A DNA stretch of 64,000 nt from Toxorhynchites rutilus septentrionalis (GCF_029784135.1 NC_073746.1:244314307-244378306), one strand, 5' to 3'; counted from the stretch's first letter, positions 23,272 through 34,790 are shown. Notes: a model not told the origin generated them from the sequence alone. Numbers and translations: made by a program.

Positions 23272-23510
23272 CGCACATCGCGATGCGATTTTGTTCGTAA
23301 CTTCAAATCCGAGGAGGAGGCTCGATGAAATGATACACCGCGTCGGTTTTCATGCCGTCTGATGGAGGGCGCTTGTGTTTTGTTCGCATCACACGAACAC
23401 ATTTTGTTGTTTTTTTGCATTGTCGACGGCGCATTGAAATGGTTTCCATAGTGTTGTATTTTGTTTATTAGAAATTTGGAATAATGGTGGTGGTGAAACA
23501 AATACAGGAG
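23272..23510 (-). repeat. Dispersed repeat, copy 2 of a pair
   Basis: Partner of 21676-21850 and 22470-22590, with the two conserved blocks much closer together here. Copy 1 therefore carries about 600 bp of extra sequence, or copy 2 an internal deletion. Confidence 0.5.
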
Positions 23511-23771
23511 GAGTTGTTAGAAAAAGGCACCTGTCGCGCAAAACGCCCACTGGATTTCTTGGAAACCAGTAAGAATATAAACTGTGGGGCAATCATTAAA
23601 GTTGATGACAATATCCTACTGCGAGAGTTTGCCAGGTTTGACGTACTTTAAATACTGAGAATAATCTTCTCTTTAAGTGATTTCCTATGTAATTTCCCAC
23701 GTCGTTTCTGTTAGATTTTCATCAGATAAAGCCGATTTAGGAGTGAGAGCTGCAGTCAGATTAGATTAAAT

Positions 23772-24224
23772 TAGAGATGAGTGAGCGCTCACGAGTCGCT
23801 CATTTGAGATGGTTCGTCAGAACGAGCGTACGATCCACGGTTCTTTAGAAATGAACCGCGGTTCAAAAAAACCCCTTTTCAAAAGAGTCTCGGCTCAAAA
23901 AAAAAGCCGCGATTCAAAAAAGAGCCGCTTTTCGGAAGTCTCGGCTTAAAAAAAGCCGCCGTCCAAAAAAGAGCCGCTTTTTGAAAGAGTTTCGGCTCAA
24001 AAAAAGCCGCGGTTAAAAAAAGAGACGCTCTTCGAAAGAGTCTCGGCTCAAAAAAAGCCGTTGTTCTAAAAAGAGCCGCTCTTTGAAAGAGTCTCGGCTC
24101 AAAAAGAGTCGCTTTTTGAAAGAATCTCGGCTAAAAAAAAGCCGCGGTTCAAAAGAGTCTCGGCTCAAAAAAGACCCGTGGTTCAAAAAAGAGCCGCTCA
24201 AATGAGCCGATTTGCCCTCCTCTA
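23772..24224. mobile_element. hAT-like MITE with ~51-bp internal repeats
   Basis: The ends read TAGAGATGAG...CGCTCATTTGAG and, inverted, TAGAGGAGGG...GGCTCATTTGAG, an imperfect terminal inverted repeat. Between them GTCTCGGCT recurs near 23887, 23938, 24041, 24092 and 24155 with variants between, spaced about 51 bp and then 33 bp. AAAGCCGC and AAAGAGCCGC blocks alternate with it. The 8-bp flanks (GATTAAAT, GGTTATTG) match poorly, so the hAT assignment rests on motif-rich ends only. Confidence 0.55.
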
Positions 24225-24739
24225 GGTTATTGGATGTTTCAGATGAAGAAAACGGTATGAAAGGATGCGTTTCTCTACTTATCTCGATATTTCCGCTTCA
24301 ACTCAACTTCGCACTATATACCCCTTTTGCTATTGCGGTGAATCCTACTTTCAATTCGATGTGTGAGCATGTTCCCCTATAATCTTTTGTGAACGCAAGT
24401 AACCACTACTTTTTACGAAAGATTTGAATAAATTGAATAAAATTGGGAATTGAACAAAGTAAAATCGTAGTCCTACTTTTACAATGCGGTCGTTTCCTGG
24501 TTGTTTTTCCTCTCATAGAATTTACTAGATATATAAATCTAGAACCAGCTCTAACTGTCAATGTAATCCTCATAGTAACGCATTATTATCACCTCGAATG
24601 CTTGTCGAAACTTACGGTAAATATGCCCTTGGAAAGTCGCAGGGCTTTGAGTGGTTGAAACAAAATCTAAATTATGATTTTGACCCGTGATACGACGAGC
24701 TTGGAAAACGTAAAGTCCCATGTCAAATGCTGCTCGCCA

Positions 24740-25350
24740 GTTACAAAAGGTAGTAATTTATTCATCAGATGGCAAATTTCCCAAAATTGGCCCAAAAAAT
24801 GATCTGTGCAAAGTTTCAACTCGATCGGACATTGGAAAAAAATTTTGGTCGAAAATCGACTTTTTGGGATAGCCTGAATGGTCAAAAAATCAAAGCTTTG
24901 AGTGCTTTGAGGCATCCCTAAATCATATCCGATTGAGCTTAAATTTTGCACAGGTCATTTTTTGGACCAATAAACAAAATGCACATAGACGGTTCTTTAA
25001 ATTCGATAATTTTTTTCCATACCTTCATTGCCTCTCAGTCCCAAAAGGTCGATTTTCGGCCAAAAATTTTTTTTCGAGACACCAGATCTCGACGTTTCAT
25101 GCATTTTTAAGTCATTTGGCATCGAAAAAAAAATCGATTTTCCAAATTTCCTTTACTTCCCTTTGGAAGACTTTCGAGGAACAAAAAATCAAAACTTTGA
25201 GCGCTTTGAGGCACCCCTAAATCATGTCCGATCGAGCTGAAACTTTGCACAGATAATTTTTTTGGGCCAATAAACAAAATGTACATGGTCGGTTTTTGAA
25301 ATTCGATGATGAAATTTTTCCCATACATCCATTGCCACCCTCATGTACAC
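24740..25350 (+). mobile_element. MITE with 300-bp internal tandem duplication (GGTGCCAATGAA family)
   Basis: Two units about 300 bp apart share GCTTTGAGGCA, CCCCTAAATCAT, CCGAT.GAGCT..AA.TTTGCACAG and CCAATAAACAAAATG (near 24900-25035 and 25200-25345). Between them lies AGATCTCGACGTTTCATGCA. The right end CATTGCCACCCTCATGTAC resembles the terminal ATTGGCACCCTAATGTAC of the copy at 47011-47589. The left end is unclear. Confidence 0.55.
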
Positions 25351-25636
25351 CTAGTATTATTGAACAAATGACAAATGGAATCGTGTTCATTGGAGACCAT
25401 GTTGAAGTTATTAAACAATACAATATAAATGGTAAAATAAAAACAAAAATACGTTACGTTCGATGCCCTCAATATTCTAGTCCTCAAAATACAAATAGAC
25501 AATTCTCTAGCCAAAAACTGTCTTCGACAAAGTGGTTACATTTGATAGAGCGCCCATTTTTTTCTATCATTTAATATCATTAACTGGTTTAGCACTTTAT
25601 TCTGAATTACAATAGGTTCACCATGAAACACCGTTT

Positions 25637-26066
25637 TTGTCTCTAACTTTTATATCCCAAATTCCACATGAAATCTGTCTAAGCACAATTTTAGAGCTTA
25701 TCATTACAAACATTTTGCGATTCAGAGCATGTAATTTTGAGCCTATTCGAAGTTATCGATGTTTTTTCCCGAAAATACGCCCTTTTAATTTGTTTGACGT
25801 TATTTCTGGGGTAAACACAAAAATATTTACTGGCGGCTTTTTGAAGGGTATACGTGACTCTTCGGTGAAAGTTTTCTATTATTTTTGGTATTTGACTAAA
25901 ATAAATTTGAATCCATGAGTTTTTGGGTGAAAATCAATAACTTTGCGAAGAGGTAGGCTATTGACAAGATCTGCATTCCAAAATGTTTGTTTTCATAAGC
26001 TCTAAAAATTGTTCGAAGACTGTTTTGATGTAGAATTTGGAATATAAAAGTTAGAGCAAAACACTG
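25637..26066. mobile_element. Fold-back element with ~85-bp inverted arms
   Basis: The left arm (TCTAACTTTTATATCCCAAA, TTCCACATGAAATCTGTCTA, AGCACAATTTTAGAGCTTAT, CATTACAAACATTTTG) is matched inverted at about 25980-26066 (TCTAACTTTTATATTCCAAA, TTCTACATCAAAACAGTCTT, CGAACAATTTTTAGAGCTTA). The arms are about 80% alike by eye and separated by about 260 bp. No protein coding seen. Confidence 0.65.
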
Positions 26067-26440
26067 AAACACACAATTTTCATCATCATAGGACCAATTT
26101 AAATTACGACTGATTTTTTTAAAAGGGCGTGTTCAAAATCATTGATCTATCTTCCAAAAAGTCATAATACTAAATCATGATGTCTACTTAAAATATGATG
26201 TTTGACATAGTTGTTAGCAAGTTAATAAACTATTCAGGAAAAATATCATTCCAAATGCACTGTTGAAAAATTTTACTCAAGATTAGAATTTAACTCTATG
26301 CGGTAGGAATTAATTTCCCTTGAAAGAGATCCTCTTATCTTTCCACGCTAATAACACTTTGATTATGCCGAGTATCGTTACCTATTAGTCATGGAAATTC
26401 CGTATACGTTCGTGAAAAAGTTCTCTAGACAATAAAATTC

Positions 26441-26601
26441 TTGTGGAGGCGATCTGGCGTAGTGGTAACATCCATACCTCTCACGCAGAGATCACGAGTT
26501 CAATTCTCACTCCCGACATTCTTCCAAAAATGGAAGTAAAAGTGACGAACCAGCCGAAATGTGTTGAAAGTCACTATAATAGAGAAAAAAAAATAAAATA
26601 A
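26441..26601 (+). mobile_element. tRNA-derived SINE, family 1, with target-site duplication
   Basis: A Pol III A-box-like TCTGGCGTAGTGGTAACATC and a B-box-like GATCACGAGTTCAATTC sit 20-30 bp apart, as in tRNA genes. A non-tRNA body follows (CATTCTTCCAAAAATGGAAG, AAATGTGTTGAAAGTCACTA) and an (AAATA)n tail. The 10-bp sequence AATAAAATTC flanks both ends (26431-26440 and 26602-26611), a plausible target-site duplication, though the A-rich tail makes its left edge ambiguous. This is the best copy of the family here; others are at 8041-8133 and 34897-34950. Confidence 0.8.
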
Positions 26602-26611
26602 AATAAAATTC

Positions 26612-28990
26612 ATTCATGAAAAGTTGAAAACTTGTATATTTAGTATGATTCCTTGCTGTGGTGGCTGAGAACAGACAAACGACCACAAAGGGTGAATATT
26701 AAAAACTTTTTTATTCCAAAACATCCCCGCTTCGAAATTTTATTGTACATTTTTATTGGCAAATCCTTCCAATTTAACAAAGTTTGACGTATAGTGTGCC
26801 GTGGCAAACTCACCAGAATGAAGATAAGAATTTTTTAAAATTTATGAAATTTCAACACTTTGTGAAATCGTAGCCATTCAACTAAAGTAACATAAAAAAG
26901 ATACCTAAGATTCCGATATTGTATAGAACCTGGATCGTTTGTAAACCGAGTCGTGTTGGACATTCGAGCAATATTATTTCATCCATGCATTCGTAATGTA
27001 ATCGTAGTTAATGAAATTGTGCAAATAAATCATATAACTTGATTATTCAAGCGACACCAGTTGTATTTATATGCGTTTTCTTTCATGTGTTTGAATTAGT
27101 GGACTTTGTTCGGGCTGGGTCAAAACTACTTTTTGTTATATTTGTTTAAGTTATAGAAAGTTAGCTCTAGTTGCTACAAATTATAAATTGTTAATTTTTT
27201 CACTCATAATTGTAGAAAAAAAAACAACTAACTATGTGATAAGGATTATTTGAAGGTGAAATTTGTCTCTGCTGACATTGGTCGGAATAGCCTCACAAAT
27301 AAACAGTTTTCAAAAACAAATGAACAGAAAACGGATTTCAATGAGACAGACAAATAGATGAAAAAGCTGACAGGTCAACCCATAAAATATTTCACGCATT
27401 TCCAAGCATGTTTGTTATTTCAATTCTATTCTTTGTTATTGTTTGGTTAGCATCGGAATCACGATCGAGACTCCGTTCGCTGGAGGGTTAGTTTGTCTGT
27501 TTTCCCCAACACCATTATCACGGAATCACACAGTTAGCAAGTTAGTACCATGAATCTTGGAGGATACACCACCGGGGAAAAAAACCCATATACCTTCGTT
27601 ACTGAAGCCGTTACTATCCTCACCAACGCACGCGAACCAGTGCAGAGTATGGTTTACAGAATGGGGATGATGGTCTGTGAATTGAGTAAATATACGTAGT
27701 AAAAAGAGGAAGCCCGCTAGAGATGCAGAGATATGTGTTTTGTGATTTCTCTCGCTGATGATTTTTTTTGCTTCTGTCCAGTTTTATGTACACGTGAACA
27801 ATGATACCCAAAATGTTAAAGGTTCCCAGCAAAAGTCGAGATAATGTTCGCAAATTGAAGATATTGGGTGGGCGAAAGAGCCTAGGTAATCGAGTTAATA
27901 CCAACCTTTATTGGCGGACGCTGGTCTTGACTGTTTTTGTACGGATGCATCCCTGTTTCCAGCTGAAAATAGAGAGAGACGAAAGAAAACGATGAATATA
28001 AACCCTGACATGGTAGACAAACGAAGACAGAAAATCAGTCATTTGAGGTTGCATTCTCTGTTTGTTTTTTTTAACCCATGCAACAATCGTGGTGATTCAG
28101 ACCCGTCGAGCATCATCATCAGCTGATATCGATTCGGTCTGTTTTTGACACTTTGTGATGTCTGGGAATTGCAAACGACATAAGAGGTTGACTGTGTGGG
28201 ATTCTCCGAAATACAAAGTATTATTATGATGGCTAGGTTTAGCGATGATTCAATACTCCACTTCTATTCGCCAGTTATCTCCACTCGAGTCCAATGTTGA
28301 GCGAATGAAACCGGCACAACAGCCTCTTACTCCCACACTCGGAATAAGTTGTCTCGATTAAAGCGGTTTAACGTTGCTAAGAGTATGATTTACGAGATAC
28401 GAGCTCAGATCGACGCATTGATTTGTAGACAAGGTGATTAATAATGGGAAGGGAAAATGTGAAGCACGGAGCCAATCACACAGACCGCAGTTCGAAATTC
28501 AGTAACCACACAGAGCTCGAGGCAACCGACATCGGTTGGGTCTGAAAAAATGAATAAATTAAAATGATATGAAAAGGAAAGGAATCGCTTGAAGTTGGTG
28601 AAAATTATTCCCCAAAACCGAAAACAATATGAATAAAGTATACAAATTAATTTATTCAATTTGTATCATCGCGAAACACACCCCACACGCACCCTCACAC
28701 CTAGGCTCGTCAAAGTGATGCACCAATCAGTAGAAGAACGTTGGCGAATGGCGTCTGCGCGCAGCCCACACGAACGGATACTCCGCCTAAGGTAATGGCG
28801 GATACGAGCTCACATTGCGCCACGAAGCGCACTATCGGTGGACATTTCCCTCAATTGGCCAAGACACATACGATGATTTGACAGTCGCATCTTGATACAT
28901 CTTTATTCGGCACTGGGTAGATTTCATCAGAGTTCTTTGTAAAATATAATTATGGCTATTACATAGTACGATGGCTAAGGAATCCAAAAC
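26612..28990. other. Mostly unique sequence in ens intron 1; one short open frame
   Basis: This is the longest stretch without recognisable transposons. The part 27.4-28.9 kb has somewhat higher GC and includes a 49-codon frame at 27550-27699 (plus strand) with a good start context. GC-rich sequence around 28677-28850 looks promoter- or exon-like but shows no coding signal I can defend. It could hold regulatory elements or an unrecognised nested gene. Confidence 0.35.
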
Positions 28991-29019
28991 TTGAAGGTCG
29001 AAAGATTCTATGATTAACG

Positions 29020-30046
29020 AGTGGCAACTAAAATTTTGGTTTTTTTCTAGGCTCCTATGCTCGTGCTTAGTTTTGTTCAAAATGCCGTCGAAACGAGAGA
29101 CATTTCGCGAGTGCGTTGCACAGTTCTGCACAGAAATCTCGGCGGAAAGTATACGGTACCTACAACTTTTTAAAAGCGAAGATGTTGCAGTTTCGACTGT
29201 TTACCATATCCTAAGATCCCCAACAACTAGTCGCAAGAAAGGTAGTGGAAGACCAGCCAAAATTACGGACGCAGGAGTACTTCGGTCTCTTTCTTGTGGT
29301 TTCAACAACATGCATTCACGGAACCAACTGGATGCCGCAGAAAAGTTCAACTGTTCTCACCTGTACATCCTCAAAACATTGACATTGAAGTGTCGTAAAA
29401 GTGCCGAAAGAAGATAAGCCGGAAACCCCGGAAACCGGAAACGATCGATACTATTCCATGGATAGTTCTACTGCATCTCCGAACATAAAATATATGTTTA
29501 AACAGAGAGTGATGCTGTATATTGCCATTTCCGAGAGAGAGGTATTTCTAAGCCATGGTTCAAACCCTCTGATTTGGCTATCAATAAAGATGTGTACCAG
29601 AACGAATGTTTGAAGAAAATTGTGATACCTATAAAAAAAAACATCATGTATATGGACAATATGTGTTTTGGCCGCAATCGTTTCTGAATACCCATTCGAC
29701 CCGACAACCCGACAAATCTGCCTCAGTGTCGCCCAATCGAAGGATTTTTTCGGGATTTTTAGCTTCTTGGTGTACAAAAATAACTGAATAGCCACGAATT
29801 ATAAACAGTTGATAAAATAGAATAAAGAAATGCACTCACAAATTGACACGAAGACCGTACAACGCTCCTGTTCCGACATCAAACGGAAGCTTCGCCGAAC
29901 AACTGATTACGGATCGTTTTTGAATATTCTTTATTGTTCTAACAATGGACAATGCATCTTTAATTTTAATAAATCAGATCTTCTTCAAGTATATTTGTTT
30001 TTTTTTGACAGCCTGAGAAAGAAATTCCAAAATTTTTGTTAGTTAA
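29020..30046 (+). pseudogene. Decayed DD37E mariner-like element (older copy)
   Basis: The frame from the ATG at 29082 starts MPSKRETFRECVAQF and includes DVAVSTVYHILRS, KKGSGRPAKITDAG and NCSHLYILKTL. Later frames give YSMDSSTASPNIKYMFKQRV, MLYIAISER near 29515 and NLPQ.RPIE-like and VQRSCSDIKRKLRRT sequence near 29720-29900. This parallels the intact-looking transposase at 43842-44870 block by block, with stops and indels. Imperfect terminal inverted repeats (AACTAAAATTTTGG...TTTCTAGGCTC and its inverted partner at 30011-30044) differ from those of the 43.7 kb copy, so this is a related but distinct family. Confidence 0.8.
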
Positions 30047-30524
30047 AAAAAGTAAAAAGTTGTTAAACAAGTATACGAAATAATAAAAAGTAAATTAATT
30101 TTGACAATGTTGCGTCGGGCGAGAGCTTGTACGAATTTAGGAGTGTTTTGGGCTTGTTGATGGCCGTCTCCGATCGATCATTAAATTTTCGCGAATTCTT
30201 GCATTGTTTCCAGGTTAAGAGTAGCGTCAAAGTGTAGCGCATTACAAACCGAATGTAGAAAAAATATTTTCCAGCGGCGAGCTCTATTCTTCGGTTGAAA
30301 ACTAAGGTGAAATTTTATTCCGCTGCTTCCGTAAGTAAGTCTCCGCCACTTCTTCACCACAATCGATTCGGTTTGGATTTTCTGTTGTCGCTCTGCGAAG
30401 AGATAGTGAAAAACTGGAGATTCAATAAATTCAGTGTTTCAATGTCGCTCTAGACAACGAGCAATCAATAAAACATTTTAATGACTGAGCACAATGTGTG
30501 CATAACCCCAAACAACAGTAACGA

Positions 30525-31345
30525 TTCGCCAGTAACCAATCGGCTGAGGGCGTCCAAAATGTTTTTTTTTTGGAGACCGAGGTTTCTAAATCGGCCTTTT
30601 TGAAGGCTAGAGGCGAATGAAATACAAAAGTTTAATGGCTTTATGGTTAAACTCTCTCTGTTTGTCTCTCTATATATCTCTTTCTTTCTATGTTCCTTAC
30701 TCTGTCTCTTGCTTTCTCTCTCTTTCCCGAAAGATCATCCACGATTCGACAGTCATCTATCTAGCAATCGGTTGGCAACGGTGGCAAGGGCGTCCAAATG
30801 ACCTTCCTCAAGGTCGAAAATTTAAGTCAAGTTTTCCCTGTTGGCCTTTTTTAAGGCGAATGAACTGAAAAAGATTAAAACCCCTTTGAAAATAGATAAC
30901 ATCATCATCACCAGCGCATCAAGTTTTCCCTGTTGGCCTTTTTCAAGGCGAATGAACTGAAAAAGATTAAAGCCCCTTTGAAAATAGATAACATCATCAC
31001 CAGCGAATCAAGTTTTCCCTGTTGGCCTTTTTCAAGGCGAATGAACTGAAAAAGATTAAAGCCTCTTTGAAAATAGATAACATCATCATCACCAGCGAAA
31101 CATCCGCGGAGAATGAACGTTTAAATGTAAGGCCTCGATAATACTATTCCAAGAGGAAGAAGAATGAAAAGGAGAAGGAAAAAAAGGAAGAAGGAAGTGC
31201 AGAGGAATTGAAAAATTGTATAGAAACTAAACAAAAACGCACCACCAACGTCAGCGCAAAAGCCATCATCCAGCAACACCATCGACAGAACCAAAGTTAT
31301 AATCAAACAGCGACGCTAATGAGGTTCTTTTCAGAATCACCAAAA
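30525..31345 (+). repeat. Hairpin-rich tandem repeat with histone 3'-end-like stem-loops
   Basis: A unit containing GGGCGTCCAAA, then TTGGCCTTTTTCAAGGC and GAATGAACTGAAAAAG, is repeated. Three near-identical copies start at 30827, 30919 and 31008 (periods 92 and 89 bp), and more diverged relatives lie at 30535-30630. Within each unit GCCTT-TTTC-AAGGC can pair; GACCTTCCTCAAGGTC at 30802-30817 is another perfect 6-bp hairpin. At 31323-31342 GGTTCTTTTCAGAATCACCA fits the metazoan histone mRNA stem-loop pattern (GGYYYT TYTN ARRRYC ACC). The family also occurs at 42.8-43.4 kb. Identity unknown. Confidence 0.65.
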
Positions 31346-32759
31346 TTTGCATAAAGAACCAATTTTTCGAATCCAATAATTAATTTTCCGGGTAGGTTAT
31401 TTAACGTACAAGTCACATCATCATTTCAAATAAATCAAAATGACACAATACCAGGATCGTTAGAAAAGTCCCTGCAATGACAGAGGGATAGCACTTCTGA
31501 CGCGTATCGAGGTTATGTTTAGGCAGTAGCTCCCTAGTAGGATCCCTCGTACTACTATTTGCTCCCCAATTTGAAGAGATGGCTGACGGGAATTTAAAAA
31601 ACAAGGAGGTAATTGAAAATCAAATGGCTATATTGCAGATTTGAACAAATCCTATTATTCGTTTTGATCCTCATATATTAAACTCGACAGCCTTTAATGT
31701 AGTCCTACGTATCTCCGGTTATGTTCCGAAAAATACTAACCCGTATTTTTTTAAATCTTGAACTCTGTGTAGCTTGCAGAAATATCGATTTTTTAGCCTC
31801 ATCTCGAAAGAGGTGCCAAGAGGTGCTTCTTTTTCTGTGACTTCATTATCGTGGACCAATTTAGTCCACTCCGGCTCATGTTCTTTGATTGTCCCTTGCA
31901 GAAGCTACACGTTTTTTTAAATGCGGTCTAGATTCTTCGGGAAGAAATATTTGTTCTTCTCTGTCGTATTTTCTCATTAGTAAATGAAAAATCAATAAGG
32001 GTGATCCTTTGTTCCGAAATTCAGTCTGAAAAGTGCTCTAAACAGAAGACCTGAAATCAATGTTTTCTGCTTATACAAATGGTCCAGGTGAACTGAAGTG
32101 TAATATCTGTCTCATATAGTGTAACATTCTTGAAGCATGGTTGTTCTTCTTCATTGTTTCAACAACTTTTTTCAATTTGCTGTTATTTGATTCGGCCAGT
32201 ATAAATCTATCACCGATATCCAAGAATGGTTTTTGAGCCATTTTATTTAATTCATGGAATTCGGCAATCTAGAAATCCGTTTTCATTCATATTATAACAA
32301 AAAAGACTAGTGCTGCCAGGAAGATCAACGGGTCAGTCATTCGGCCGTTTCGTTGATATCTCACTCTACGACTCGACTATCTTATTTCATTCTTCCACAT
32401 CACATTGACTTCAATGCATATAGAAGTGATTCACCCCAAAATGAATCCATTTCTCTCTTATGTATCACGTATGCATGTATCGATGTTTGAAGTCAATGTG
32501 ATTTGACATATACTACAGATGAGCTAGATTGTTTTGTATCGTACATGGAAATTACTCACCCATATTAAATAGAGTATAGTGTTGTGTTCAGAAATACTGA
32601 CAAATTTGTGAATATTGTTGATAGAAACCCGTTTTTCTGTGTGTGTTTTTTCACAAAATTGAACTCGGAGACAAAGTGAACTCAAATTTTGTGTAGATTT
32701 CCTCCCAAAGTGCACGCTGTTTTGTACGCTATTTACTGATACTAACGCGAGAACCTTTA

Positions 32760-33155
32760 TAGCATACCTGATAACTGTCTAAGTTCGTTGGTTTGAGTTC
32801 ACGGTAGGTAGACATTATACCGTCCATTAATGGTGTAACTACTTTTTTTTCATCAGAAATCAAGTTTTCGTTTCACTTTATATGGACGTGAAAATAAAAA
32901 TTGTGTAAGCGGGTAAAGAGATTCGTGTCAGGTGGAAGTAGAAGTGTGGGTTGAAGTCAGTTGGATGAAGAGGTAGATTTGTATTCATTAGTCACGTCAA
33001 TTGGAATAAACATTGACTAGAATAGTTCATCAGTTATCCTCGCTCTCAACGCTCGTCAATTCATCTTCTAGTCAAGTCAAATCACGTTGACGGCGAATGC
33101 CGAAGTAGTGCTAGTCGATGCGAAGCGACTGAGACGAGAGTCGATATTCATTCAT
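32760..33155 (+). repeat. Dispersed repeat, copy 1 (partner at 62250-62640)
   Basis: Ordered blocks match the minus strand of 62250-62640: GTCCATTAATGGTGTAACTA, CATCAGAAATCAAGTTTTCG, GTATTCATTAGTCACGTCAA, CAGTTATCCTC and GACGGCGAATGCCGAAGTAG. Spacing is conserved. No coding capacity; probably an interspersed element of at least 390 bp. Confidence 0.65.
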
Positions 33156-33289
33156 CATATTCAAAGATTTCGGGCCCTGGCAGGTAGTACGTCATTCAAT
33201 AATTTAAGCTGATCTACAAGCAATTTTTAATTTTATTATAACAAGATTTAGTGACCATTCTATCCTGGATTCCTCGAGTCGAGAAAGAC

Positions 33290-33570
33290 GCACCACGCTA
33301 GATATGAGGTACAGACTAGGGGGGCGTTGTTGATTAAGGGTCAGCTGCATCCCAATAGGAAGTATCCCGTGTCGGGCACACGTACAGAGCATTGGAGACA
33401 GCAACATCCGAATTACGAAAACACTTGTAATACTAACCTCGAGCCAACCGCGAGTAATCGGTTACATATTACTAACATAGATAATAACAAAAATTGTCAA
33501 AGTATTGAACTCCCGGCCCCGTGAGGCTAACGCCATATGAGCCTTGATAAAAATATATATTTTGGAAAAA
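33290..33570 (+). mobile_element. 3' tail of a non-LTR retrotransposon
   Basis: A GC-richer stretch with GAACTCCCGGCCCCGTGAGG, CTAACGCCATATGAGCC, TTGATAAAAATATATATTT resembles 3' untranslated ends of I/LOA-type non-LTR elements in mosquitoes as I remember them, ending in an A-rich tail (33540-33575). No coding part is attached, consistent with strong 5' truncation. Assignment is from memory of motif style, not alignment. Confidence 0.4.
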
Positions 33571-34499
33571 AAAACAAGCAATTTATTTTTTTATAGTTGA
33601 AAAGAAAAGCAATCACGAATAGTCTATTACCGGTTGTTTATAAAGATTTCCGTTACATTGAATACTTGATTTTCAAGTTCCAGCAGTTTGTCTTACGTGC
33701 TGGATCTGCATCGAAACAACTGTATCAACATCGCACGACCAAACAACAGGCTGAATGTCGTGATAACCTCGACCACATACGCAGAGATTGTTGCTGGTAA
33801 GATTGATATGAAATAACAGCGCGTCTAACGAACAGTAATTGGATATGAGTCGGAAGAAGTTGCGAATGAAGTCCCGACTGAAGTACAGACTTTTGAACCA
33901 TGGTTTGAGGCTTACCTTGGGGATAATCGAGTTGAAGACAATTTGACGCCGATAAGAATTCTAATGAAATCTTAAAAATTAACGGATAAACGAATAAATG
34001 TTTGAAAGGTCACAAAATGATGTACCTGGTTGGAAGCAACCATAGTTTTAGGCATCGGGTTTCAGTTAAATCCAATCCAGTAGTACAAAAGGACACTATT
34101 CTTGTGAAAGATAATAAGAGCGCAATCCTCCAAAAATACTCCTCTCGATAGAAGGTCCAAGAGAAAGGAACCGTATGTTACCCTGCTCAAGTAATTTAAC
34201 ATCATGTTCACCGACGAAATCACAAAAACTCTCCAATTTTTCTACACGAATCGTGTAAATATGAAGATATTTATGAAGTTTTACAACGGAACTTTCAATA
34301 TCGATTACATGTTGAAGACGGTTGTGTGAAATCTCTGCGAATAAAACAATTGAAATCCCAACTCATTCATCAGATGTGAAAAATTAGGGAATATAAGAAT
34401 TTTCTGTATACTCAAAATAGGTACAAATTGATGAAAAGATGGGATGATCAAAATCGGTCGAAAAAACGGTACTGTCACATTAATAAAGGTACGTTTGGT

Positions 34500-34790
34500 C
34501 AGCCTAGTAATTGGTGCTATTTATAACACAACAATGTCAACAGTCCGGCTGTGCATGGCCCAACTGTGAAAATTCGAACAATAAGAATATTCTCACGTCG
34601 AAGAAAAGCGACACGTGTATCGATAGAATAGAAATACTCTTACGCCTAAATGGTTGCTGTGTGATAGATTAAAAAAGTGTATCGATAAGATAGAAATACT
34701 CTTACGCCATCAAATGGCTACTGTGCAATATACAACATGAGATGAAAACGTACACGAATAAATTCGGCTCTGTAAAAACAGATGAGATAA
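34500..34790 (+). mobile_element. SINE-like repeat, family 2, copy 3
   Basis: Shares GTGCTATTTATAACACAACA, GAAATACTCTTACGCC (twice, about 60 bp apart), CTGTGTGATAG/CTGTGCAATATACAAC and TTCGGCTCTGTAAAAAC with the copies at 8735-9140 and 9335-9640. The internal tandem block is duplicated as in copy 1. The tRNA-like head is missing. Confidence 0.5.
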
